A program made the translations under genes and the position numbers. The notes below the pieces were generated by a model. That model was not told the origin of the DNA and did no database searches. It saw only the letters and a program-made list of their open reading frames with translations. A DNA stretch of 64,000 nt from Bolinopsis microptera (lineage: Eukaryota; Ctenophora; Tentaculata; Lobata; Bolinopsidae), in contig NC_087076.1 of NCBI RefSeq assembly GCF_026151205.1, forward strand, positions 3,371,902 to 3,435,901. The letters are read 5' to 3'. Each line of letters starts with the position of its first letter. Position 1 is the first letter of the stretch. Of this stretch, positions 48,586 through 59,442 are shown piece after piece.

Positions 48586-48973
48586 ATTACAAATGTTTTA
48601 CTGAAACTGACTTCACTGAAAACTCAGATTTATTGTCACTAACAGTTCGTAGCTTCCGCGAGTTCAGTGATCCAACCGTTATAGACCTCATACTCTTCAG
48701 TAATGTAGGTAGAATAAACTGACAATCTTTGAAGAGTATCCATTTCCTCCATCGTTTACTTGTACTTGTATAAAGTAAAAACACAGTACCAGCAAAATGG
48801 CAGTTGTTATGTAGCGATAAAATAGAGATAAGAGCTAGATTATCAACACGTAACAAAAACTGTAAAACTGTATCATAATATTATGATGCTTTTAACATCA
48901 TCTGTTGTGATATACATGACAAAGGGTTGGAAATGTACAGTAACCTTACTATATTGCAATTACACAATATTAT

Positions 48974-49000
48974 GTGAACGACCCCTAACCCCTTATAGGC
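48974..49000. mobile_element. Solo end related to the SND1-intron MITE
   Basis: TATGTGAACGACCCCTAACC matches the right terminal repeat of the MITE at 41911-42422 (GTGAACGACCCCTTA). No second end is seen nearby, so this is a fragment. Confidence 0.55.
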
Positions 49001-49466
49001 TCTATAAGCATTGAATAATGATAACTGCAGGGTTTCAAAATGTACAAGGCATCATATCAAAGATTGCATATGCCCGAAAGAAGGACAAATCCAATTTGGC
49101 TTTCTGGATGTATGGAAAGCTCTCAACCTTCCAGAAAAGTACTTTTCAAAGGAACACTTAAATCCCTCCGACAGGTAATTATTATAAATAATAATTTAGT
49201 CTACACTTCATTATGTCAAATCACCTACTATAATGAAGAACTAAAATTGTTGTGTTAACCAAGTTTAATGTGACTCAATTTTGGTGGAACTTTAGAATTT
49301 GGACGTTATATCTATCATGTTCATCTTAAATCTCATATATTATATACTCAATATTCAATTAAACAGACAAAGATAACCTCTCTAGGCCCTCTGGTGGTGA
49401 CGTATATAAGTGCTTTCTCAGTTCTTTCTCTCGCTTTTGGACAAATCCAGTGAGTTAACTTTTTAT

Positions 49467-49647
49467 CAGTGGTCGACCGGGGGCAGGATTCTGACCGGGG
49501 CCGGGGAGCCCCAATATAGCCGGGGCCGGGGCTGACCACTGAGAATTGGCCGGGGCCGGGGTTTACCCCCGGCGAATTGCCAATTTTTGGCCGGGGCCGG
49601 GAAGGGCTAAGGGTTGTGATTTTGGCCGGGGCACCGGTCGACCACTG
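49467..49647. mobile_element. hAT-like MITE, 181 bp, GC-rich interior
   Basis: The terminal repeats are CAGTGGTCGACCGG and CCGGTCGACCACTG. Flanks CTTTTTAT (left) and CCTTTTAT (right) form an 8-bp target duplication with one mismatch, as expected for hAT elements. The interior is packed with GGCCGGGG subrepeats, far richer in GC than the surroundings. Confidence 0.8.
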
Positions 49648-50398
49648 CCTTTTATGTCACGATTTTTAAAACTTTATTCATAAGTTTATGAAACATCAAA
49701 ACTTTGCATGCTCTGCATAATGTAAACTCAGTCATGCACTAGAGCACAGTTCACATATAACCTAATCCACCCTAGGGGAGGGGGTTTGAAATCGCTTGTG
49801 CTAGAGTGATTTATACTCAATAGCTATGTGAAAAGTGGCTCAAGGAGGGGAGACCGACGTAAACAATTTTGAATTGGTAGAAGTTAAGTTTAGGCTTTAA
49901 TGAAAAACTATTTAAAGAATATCATTCTTTTACCACAGACATAAGACTTTGCCGTAGGGTATACAAAAATGTGACCATTCATCAATTTTCAGAGTGCTGT
50001 ATCTGTACCCGAATAGAAATAAAGATAAAATAAAAATTTTAATGAAACAGTTTTCTTCCGCTCTGAAAGTGAACGAATGACAAAACAGTCTAGAGAATTC
50101 CTCGCCCTGCTGTAGAAGATCAATCCTGGGTTGTGCTCACCAAAGCAAACCTCTTTTTTGTGTATTCAGTGTCTTAACTATGTAAAAGACAACTATAACA
50201 GGGTGAGTGGTTTCCTCCTGTTTTACTAACATTTAAAAACATTATTATTCAAAGGTAAATAGACAGCGAGTAGTAATTTTTAATCCATTTCTATCGGATT
50301 TGCAAACTTTTAAAATGATATAACACTTGTACGATCTCAAACTTATGTGATATGATACTGTTGATATAAATGTGGGAAGTAATAAAGTATTTGCAGGT

Positions 50399-51112
50399 GT
50401 ACAGTGCTGTTTCTGAAATTGACGAATCCTCTTGTGATGAAGATTGAAGAAGCTATTGCCATCCAAGTGGAAAAAGTCCCGCCTTTGTCACCCTCCTCGA
50501 ATAGAACTAAGAAAATGTGGAGACTATCTTCATTTAGTTCCCAATCAAGTGGACCAGATGTTGATTTGTTTGAAATGGACTGAGACTTGTGTTTCATATG
50601 CCAGGTTGAACAGGTTTGTGTGAAAATTTTGCTCGCAAATATAATTATTATACATATTATCTCGATTTAATTTTAAGAGTATGAGAGGTTATTCTTCTTT
50701 AACAATACGAATTTCCCTAGACGTTAGAAACGAAAAAGGATAGTATGATTCAAGGAAAAGATAAAAGTTTCTTCGTCGATTTCGCAACATACTATCTGTG
50801 GACATCTACAGAAATCGTCAGGATCTGTGCAACATCGATCTTAATCCTGATTCGCACATGAACAAGTGCCCTGTTCTTAACCCTGAGAGTCTCGGAAAAT
50901 ATCTCTATAGCAAGCTAGGTAGATATCACAAAACATGTCGTTTGAGGTACAGCAACTCGAGGGTGAAACAATTGAAGGGTAAATTATCTGAAGCTGTAAG
51001 TTTAAAACCTGTCTCTAAGGCAGGTTTTAAAATGGAAAGACACGTGTCCACGCACGACAACACCAATGCTGCATTAATGAGTGCAGGTATTGACGCTGTA
51101 CGGACCTTTTAA
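50399..51112 (+). pseudogene. Fragment of a repeat-family gene with C-x-x-C / H-x-x-x-C motif
   Basis: After an acceptor-like TTTGCAG the plus strand reads VYSAVSEIDESSCDED then a stop. A neighbouring frame reads EAIAIQVEKVPPLSPSSNRT to LFEMD then a stop. Next come CFICQ and, at 50798-51112, a 104-codon frame with NKCPVLNPESLGKYLYSKLG and RYHKTCRLRYSN. CxxC followed by HxxxC suggests a zinc-binding module of the kind I associate with multicopy, probably transposon-derived invertebrate genes. The frames are broken, and identification is by pattern only. Confidence 0.35.
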
Positions 51113-53155
51113 CTGGAGCAGGAGAATGTTTTACCAGAACTGTACCTCGTGTCTGACCCGAAGCTTAAGTACAATGACTATGTGACGTCTAATTTATCTG
51201 AGAACGCTGCAAACTCCAGCAATGTTTAATCTGATCACATCAGTTTTCAGAAAGACAATGTCGGTAAGACGAGTTTGTTTCGACAGCAGAATCGTATCTA
51301 ATCTTGCCGCAACAATAGATGCGGATAGAGATGATAACACTTTAACAAAGACAGCACTCATAATATAAAGGAGATCAGAAAAGAAATCTTTCAATGTAGA
51401 AACGAATTCTATCAGCTATGTTCGATTTACTGATCGGTGGCATCTGTAGAAATATAGTGTTTATGTGGATTAATCTGTTAAAGCAGGGCTATTGTATCAT
51501 TTTAACATTAACTTTGCATAGTGATGATACTTTTATTGTGTCTCTTGTGATTATCTATTTCTACAGTGTTACGGTACCACGAGGTTTCTGGCGCAGTAAT
51601 GCGCTTTTGAGCAATATACGTCACGCGCCGCAACCGAATCAGATTTAAGTGCACTTTTTTCATTGTAAACACTACATACGACGCGCAACACGTTCTACGA
51701 GGTCGAAATTTTCGAGGTCTCTAACTCCGGAATAGAGCAATATTTAGACGATCTGACACTTTCTGGGGCTTAAGCAACCTAAGAGAAATTAGGGGAACAA
51801 CTCAGAAAAAATTTTTAGTCGATATTCCGGTGTCTGTAGATGTCCGAAGTTTTGGCAGTAAAGTGCTCACAACACAGCTTCTGAAGGCTCTAGAAGGTTC
51901 CCGATACCGTCAGAGTGTTCAGTACACTCCATTCTATCATATAAGAACCCTAAAAGAAGTCCCAGAGCTCGAGCAGAGAAGTGCGATATTTGCCCGTAAG
52001 AGCCTCTACTATTATACGAAATTCGGTAAAAAACCCAAAATTGCCATATTCAGGTGCCTTAAAAACCATGTTAAAATTGAGTTAGAGATCTGAAACTTTG
52101 CAGGGCGTCTAGACGTTGACCAAATCAACTGTAAAAAAAATTTCGTGTTTCAGGAGTATCGGGAAATGGGTTTTCTGGTACCCCTGTTTTACGATAGATT
52201 GTATTTGTCGTGATACATATATTCAGGGATAGACTCTTTGCCAGTCAAATGTAGTCAATTGTAGCCTGAATTTAAGTGTCCGGAGATTCAAAAGTATAAA
52301 AGATACAGCAATTTCCGACCACAGGTCTTAAAGATAATTGTTTACACTTCAGTTTCAATTATATCAAAAAATAATTTAACGTAATCATCACCACTTGATG
52401 ACGTCATCAAATTAAGTGTTTTTAAAACTTGATTTTTGACAAAATAACAACTTTTCAAACTGATTTTACACCATTAAGGAGTAATTTTATTCAAAATCTG
52501 AGGACATTTTTACCTTAGATAATTGTTCAAGCATTCTGAAAATCTACCGGAAAGTTTCCCTACCTTGCTCCTTCATAAAGATATTTGCCATTGAAGTTAG
52601 TGCTTTTTTGAAAAATTATTTTATAAAAACGTCAATTTTGCGATTTAGTATTCTCTGGTGTTGGGCTATCCCTTGGGTTGTGGAGCTCAGTTCTGCTTTC
52701 TATAGGTATAAATTGTGTATTAGGCTAGTTTTAAAGTTAAAAATCTAAAAGTTGCACACGTGGGGACACGCCCAACTTGATTAAAAATTGCTAAAATCAC
52801 TGAAAATTGCTGTTTTTACCATTTTCTGTAAACGTCGGTGTGCCGTTGTGATTGGACGCAACGTCCGCTCATAGTTTGCACGTGCGAAAGGTGATAATTT
52901 TGCTCATTCGTGATTTCGAACAAATTCTGCTTTACCACGACAGTTCAATGTCATTATATATAAATTTAATGCCAACTTGAATGAGTATAAAGTGGCAAAT
53001 TCAGTCAGTGATCGACCGATATGCTTACCCAAACACAAGGAAATGTTTTCAAAGGAAAAATTTTGAAATCGTTGAAACTTCCTCCTTATTAATGAAGATA
53101 TCAGTTTATATTTCGACTTTATAAAGTACCCTGACATTAATCAAAAAGCGATGAT
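51113..53155. other. Repeat-like DNA without a supported gene
   Basis: Non-coding, with long repetitive-looking AT-rich passages. A plus frame at 51830-52093 (87 codons) has no recognisable domain. A 16-bp palindrome with a full CRE, TTGATGACGTCATCAA, lies at 52395-52410. Confidence 0.45.
52395..52410. promoter_or_regulatory. Palindromic CRE (TGACGTCA) site
   Basis: TTGATGACGTCATCAA is a perfect 16-bp palindrome centred on the CREB/ATF consensus. There is no nearby start site, so function is uncertain; it may belong to a repeat. Confidence 0.3.
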
Positions 53156-53661
53156 ATTTGACCAAAACCCATAATCATGGGTAGAGTGGACCGCTGCCAG
53201 TGTCTCTCTTTCCCAAACAAAAGGAAATGATATTAATTTGATTGACCGTTTTCAAATGCAAAATGATACCGAGAATGAAATCGGTCGCTCGCTTTTCCCA
53301 GTCATTTACAAATGTAATAGATTAAGAAGAACTACCATACCCGAAGACAGCTGTACTCGGCAATAAAGATTCAATAAACTTCAGCTAATTCACTAACTAC
53401 CACCCTTATCCCGAAATACTAGGTATCGACCCGAACGCAACCCAAAGAGATTATTACAGCATGTGATCGATGTAATTTATCGAAACCTATTGCAATTCGT
53501 ATAAGCCGTGAATGAATGGGAAAAGCGAGCGACCGATTTCATTCTCGGTATCATTTTGCATTTGAAAACGGTCAATCAAATTAATATCATTTCCTTTTGT
53601 TTGGGAAAGAGAGACACTGGCAGCGGTCCACTCTACCCATGATTATGGGTTTTGGTCAAAT
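53156..53661. mobile_element. 506-bp element with 151-bp terminal inverted repeats
   Basis: The arms 53156-53306 and 53511-53661 are near-identical reverse complements (ends ATTTGACCAAAACCCATAAT and its complement), separated by about 204 bp of unique sequence. No transposase is encoded. I could not define a target duplication. Confidence 0.85.
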
Positions 53662-53699
53662 TAACATTAAGAATAAAGATTTGGCGGAATGACAGGCTG

Positions 53700-53793
53700 A
53701 GCGCGGCCCAGTAATAACGCATCGCGCTACAAGGCCCGATGGCACGTGCTACGAAGTAGCGCGCGCCGGGCCAGACCATTAACAATGGTCAAT
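53700..53793. repeat. Inverted relative of the 43884 repeat
   Basis: GCGCGCGCCGGGCCAGACCA then TTAACAATGGTCAA is the reverse complement of the block at 43884-43917. It follows a GCGCGGCCCAGTAATAACGC motif similar to ones near 44240-44350. Confidence 0.55.
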
Positions 53794-54559
53794 TTGAGTG
53801 CTGAGGCAAGCGCTATCAAGATTTGCGCGCAATCTATACATTCACACGTGCGCATGAAAATTGCTACATTGTTCATCCATGCACATGATCCAGCTTTTGT
53901 TTCGATTTATAGGCTACGGCTTGCTTGTTGCTGCTTGCGTCGGTTTTTGATTTATTTATTTTCGATACTCTTGGAGTTGAACATTTTGTTTTCTTGAACA
54001 CATGAGGTTCAGAATCAAGCTGCATTAAGTAAAGGTCGTAAATTTGGAAACAGCCAAATTTCTGAAAACCGAGAGCAAAATTATGCTTATGCAACGGGAT
54101 TCGTTGGAACTTTTAAGCTTTATTCTCCTTAAGACTAAGAGCATCACAAACAAACAATTTTATCGATCATCTGTCGTTTTAATTTTATTTTGCAGGGGAG
54201 CCTGGCCACGAACATTTGCGAACTGTGTGAATATTCAGCTTTAAGAAAGGTATAATGGTCGCATCTAGGATAGCCATCATAAACAAGTTAAGCCTTGAAA
54301 TAAACTGAGTTATGGTTTGTAACAAGACAACAGCAAAAAATTATAGTTTATTTACAACAAGATCGCCAGTTTCTGATTTAGTTGTCAGTTGTGGAACATA
54401 CAACAAGAAAATTGAAAATAATCTTGTGCGAGGGTAGGGACCCAGATGTCGTTTCTAACCCAAATAAACTTTAAGGAGGCTTCTCATCCCAGCCTTCTAG
54501 AGTTCATCACAAGTAGCAACCACCTTAACGAATGAAGATCCTTGACACCCAGACACACC

Positions 54560-54751
54560 CTATCGGCGAACAAACTTTGGATATAATCTTACATGCTCCC
54601 GAAGGAATCCCTGGTTTCGTTTATGGTCTTTCTCGAATCTCATCGTCACCATGACCAGCACTTTCACTAGATCACCAGCTCTTTCACTGAAGTCATATCG
54701 ATTCCATATATCGTCATCGATTCCAGGATTTCGTTTTTGGCGCAATGCCAA
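54560..54751 (-). CDS. Short minus-strand open frame, unidentified
   Basis: A 63-codon frame just upstream of the CatSper gene on the opposite strand, with NPGIDDDIWNRYDFSERAG and a basic C-terminus. Composition is protein-like, but I recognise no family and see no clear splice partners. It could be a relic exon or chance. Confidence 0.2.
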   Translation of the reverse strand: MALRQKRNPGIDDDIWNRYDFSERAGDLVKVLVMVTMRFEKDHKRNQGFLREHVRLYPKFVRR

Positions 54752-54860
54752 TAACCGGTTATTATTTAAAAAAATTAAGTATGCAATATTTCCACATTTT
54801 CATCATGACGTATATACTATATCATAAAACCAAACTAATGAGACAATTTTCATAGAAAAG

Positions 54861-57800
54861 ATGGGCGATGACAAGAATGACCGACGCCGGCGGAGTACTC
54901 TAAGAGTAGAAGCGACTGGAACCTACTACAGTCCAGTCATTCCAGCTGGAAGCCAACGTATAAGCAATGGGGGAGCAATGAGGGAGAGTCGCATTCAAGG
55001 CAGCATTCGACCTCGGGGTCGATCTCGGGGCGACACTCTCATTCCAATACACCCACTCTTCAACAAGGGGAAAATACGACAGTTTCTATATGACGTTGTG
55101 GAGGATAAGCGGTTCCATTCCTCCATGTTGTTTATTATCCTGACTAACACCGCCTTGATTGGTCTTCAGACCGTCCCTTCAGTTCATAACAAGATTGGGT
55201 GGTATCTCAATCAACTGGATGTGTTTTACCTTGCAGTGTATTTTGTCGAGTGTATCCTCAAGCTTGGTGCTATCCATTTCAGTTATTTTAAAGACAGATG
55301 GAACGTGTTTGATTTCTTCATCGTTATAACCTCGCTAATTGATTTCGTATGGCCCATGATCATGGAGGACCAAAACTTATCTCTCGACACCGACCTTTTC
55401 AAGATTTTCAGACTCCTGAAAAGTTTCAGGGCACTGCGAGCATTGCGGGTAATCCGCACAATTCAGTTCCTGAAAAATCTTCAGATCACGGTGAACGCGA
55501 TAATCCAATCCATTCCTGCTCTGGGAAGCATCATTATGCTTATTGGACTGGTTCTGTACATATTCGCTATTATCGGGAAAGGACTGTATAAAGACGTCGA
55601 TCCCATACGTTTTGGAAATATAGGTTAGAGAAATTATAGATTACTAAAATTGTATAATAAAACAATCATTTTACGATTATGTAAATAATTTTATAGTAAT
55701 AATCAATTAAAATCTGAAGATTGTGAACTTTAAAAAGGTTTCACAACGACCTAAAATCTGCAGGGTTTGCTGCGTTTAGTCTGTTCCAACTGATTACACT
55801 AGACGACTGGTTCCTGATGTACTCGGAAGTTCAACAGAAGCACCCTGACTACTGGCACATCCTCATCTATCTTGTTACTTTCATTGTCTTGGAGAACTTT
55901 ATCTTCATCAACCTCTTCATCGCCGTTATCGTTGATAACCTGGAAAGGTTTGCAGAACACCGTTTTTTACATTTGCCATTCTTATTTGGATAGTTTTGTA
56001 AAACCAGAAAAGATGGAGTAGAGAGGAATAATCATATGTACCGCAACAGTTTACAACTGACATGTGTCAAAACTAATAGTGTGACTTTACTTTGAGCGGA
56101 GCCGCGACCCCTTACGGGACTACCTGAGCTTTTAAAATATTTTAAGCTTTCTGTGGACTTTCTGGACTTGAAAACTGTAGGGGAGGTTACACAAATGAAA
56201 CTTCTCCTGATCTGCTGTGCCCAGAAACTATCACCAAACTACTGTTGTTAAATGTTCACCCAATGTTCCTTCACACAGTAGATACATCAATATGTCTTAT
56301 ACAGAGCCATGTGACGTCAATCGTGTTGCATGGTTAAAAATACTGGAACGGATCACTTTTTAAAATCAGGAGGCAAGAGTTGGACCATCGAGCTACATCA
56401 TACATATCTGTAAATAATGTGTGTGTTTCTCTAATTTCTCTAATATCTACAGACTGCCTTTAATTTCCCTCCGTCGTGAAAAGGACGTATTCACATGTTG
56501 CCAGCTGACTTATTGCAAGCTTGTACGTGGGATTGTACTTGGCCTTCTGCTGAATAGTTCACTTGAAATTAGCCTGATTCTTTTCAATTGATTAATTGAT
56601 TGCTCGAGGCAAGCTGTTTGTTGCATATTTATAATTAGGAGTAGGAGTAGGAGATCTAGGTACATATGTACAAACTTTAGGACCAGCTTGTTTTGTAATT
56701 GAGACTCTATTACTAAGCTATAGTACTATAGTACAACATCTTTTAGTCACATACAGACATAAAACCAAGGCAGCTGCACTGTGAAGTAGTATCTTGGCAT
56801 AATGGCAACTCACTTTGCTTTGTAACGATCATTATATGCATTATTTGCTTTCCTTAAAACTATTTCGATTATAAAGTACGATTAAAATGTAACCGTTTCG
56901 ATAGCATCGTAATTTTATTTCTATTCAGGATAACTGAACATCTAGCTCTGGCTGTTCCAGCTTCATGTTATAAAGATCGATCATGTGTTCTTAAAACTTT
57001 GCAATAGTTGCAAGTCTCATTAATGAAAATGCCTCAATGCTTGTTATCATTCACAGCATTCTTCACACTGTCCACAATTTGACATAATGTCTTGTTACTT
57101 TGTTTAGATTTAATGTTGATCATGTCTGAGGGCCGGTAGATTAAGGAATTCTCATTTCTCTCGCCCATGCTTAACAAAAAGGCCCCGTTGTGTTTACTCA
57201 TACTACTGCTTCAGTACTCGCTGTAAAATATTTCTGTCGACTTTTTATTCTCGAAAAGCATTATCCATTATCAATAGAAACACCACCATGTTTCGACTCG
57301 TGTTTCGAAATTGTGTGAATTTCACCTTAATTGAGCCACATTTATGAATGAACGGATGGCGATAATTAAATCATCGGCACATTATCTACCACTTAATTAA
57401 GCATTCCTACTCGTTACCTTAACGCATCTACATGCCCTTCAATTATTTAATTTCTCGAATCTAAATTGAATCTGTGGTCCTGGAAACACGGAATAAAACC
57501 AGAAGATTGCTAAAACTACCCCTACTCCCTGGTACTCCCTCCCGTACTATCAGCCCGATATCATGTCAGGAGCTCCTTCCCCGTACGTGTAGCTATACGT
57601 GTGATAAGTGGGATATACACCACTATATTACCACTATGGTTCCACACAGTGTCCAGCTCTGAGCTTCTAACACCTTGTCCGGTTTAACGTGTGGTTTGTG
57701 CTCGGTGTTTTAGTGTTTGTTGGTACCTGGTGGAAACCACCACCTCCTTCACACATTAATTATTATTCAATTTTCGCCTGGTTCTATCCCATACCTGCCA

Positions 57801-59442
57801 GCTTTCTACTTCGTTCCAAAATCCAATATTCACCTAATCATTTCATCGCAGGGAGTATTCATACTCTAAACTTCTTCATGGTGTGCCACAGTCGACTGTA
57901 GCACTTAACCTCTAACTATCGTTGTTGAAGTTCTCTTTGATGGTCTATGATCAAAGACATTTTTTTAATAGTAACCTTTAATGAGATATTGTAACATATC
58001 ATTACGGTTTAATGAGTTAGAAATTGATTTGTGTTTGTAATTGTTGTCTCCAGATTCTAGAAGGTTAATGAGCTGTCTCTATTTCCTCCCTACTTCTCTC
58101 TTGACTTTGACAAAATAGTCTGATTTAAACTTGCGGTTAAACTGCAATCAGAATTTACACTTCATTGAAGCGTTGTAAAGTTAGTCATCTTTTCTGTTTC
58201 TAATTTCCACCACACCACACCACACCACACCACACCACACCACACCACACCACACCACACCACACCACACCACACCACACCACACCACACCACACCACAC
58301 CACACCACACCACACCACACCACACCACACCACACCACACCACACCACACCACACCACACCACACCACACCACACCACACCACACCACACCACACCACAC
58401 CACACCACACCACACCACACCACACCACACCACACCACACCACACCACACCACACCACACCACACCACACCACACCACACCACACCACACCACACCACAC
58501 CACACCACACCACACCACACAACACAACACAACACAACACAACACAACACAACACAACACAACACAACACAACACAACACAACACAACACGTCACACTTA
58601 ACCCCACTGCACCACACCACATTTCAGAGCTCACGCTGCTGCCAGAGAAGAATCGTTGCAGGTGTCGGCTAGTGTAGAGTCGATGGACTCGAACGAGGTG
58701 GTCACAGCCATGGCTCTCGATGAGTAAGTTTAAGATATATTTCTGTTGAACAACCGACTCAATTAACTTGATTTGATTTGCAGCTTGTTAGGTAGGTAGG
58801 TTGTTGCTTCACTGTTAGAAATATTCAGCTGCTCAGCATATAATGTTTTCTAAAGTACACCAGAATCTCTCTTTCAGTCAAATATTGCACGTTTATTTCA
58901 CGTCTTATTGATCGAAAGATTGGTTTCATGTTTTTGGTACAATTCATGCAGGATCTGGATGAGTGAATCGAATCAATAACTTTCTCGATGATTCCAATTT
59001 CAATTTGAACCAATGTTTTGAAATACAATCTCGCATTTCACTTATTCGGATCGGTTGTGTGTCCGTTGACTAAACATTTTATCGGACTATTTGATGGACG
59101 GGTAGTCCGTCCAACTGTCACGTGCACGAGCAGATCAAACGCCACAATTTCAACCTTCATTTTATTTCAGGAACATTCTGTTTTTTCTCAGCAAACTTTT
59201 TTTCACGCAAACTTACATTTCACACCAAATCACACGAAACTTTTAGAGATAAGATATTCGACGAAGTGCCCCCCTCGGGTACAGTGGAATTCTACTACGA
59301 GGGCCGGAGAGACAACGTTACCAAACATATCGCCCGTTACACTGAACTCATGGCAACCCTCGAATTCTACATAGAGCGCAGTCAGAGTCACACCAGAAAC
59401 CTTAACAAACTCCTCGAACTAGCTAAACGGTCAAGTCATTGA
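54861..59442 (+). CDS. CATSPER1: CatSper cation channel pore subunit, CatSper1-like, complete, 4 exons
   Basis: Exons 54861-55623, 55764-55947, 58628-58723 and 59247-59442 join in phase with GT/AG borders into 412 residues. A short arginine-rich N-terminus (~80 residues) precedes six helices: S1 about 86-106, S2 118-137, S3 149-167, S4 180-203 (FRLLKSFRALRALRVIRTIQ, positive charge every third residue), S5 218-240, and S6 285-312. The pore loop holds ITLDDW at 265-270; the T-x-D-x-W pattern is the CatSper selectivity-filter signature. S4, the DPIRFGNI linker and the TLDDW pore resemble CatSper1 more than CatSper2-4. The C-terminus is helical and charged. Known role: one of four subunits of the sperm-tail calcium channel controlling motility. 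Human CatSper1 has a very long His-rich N-terminus that is absent here. Intron 2 ends in a large ACCAC satellite. Confidence 0.92.
55948..58627. other. CatSper intron 2 (2.7 kb)
   Basis: Non-coding, AT-rich, ending in the pentanucleotide satellite at 58207-58590 just before the exon 3 acceptor. Short open frames at 57474-57901 have no support. Confidence 0.7.
58207..58590. repeat. Pentanucleotide satellite (ACCAC)n switching to (ACAAC)n
   Basis: About 63 perfect copies of CACAC/ACCAC (58207-58520), then about 14 copies of ACAAC (58521-58590). It ends 37 bp before the CatSper exon 3 acceptor. All minus frames stay open and give meaningless VWCGV repeats. Confidence 0.97.

Noticed and set aside
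58162-58634. Three overlapping minus-strand frames of 134-152 codons rich in VWCGV and CCVVL
   Set aside because: They are translations of the ACCAC/ACAAC satellite. A 5-bp unit leaves all minus frames open.
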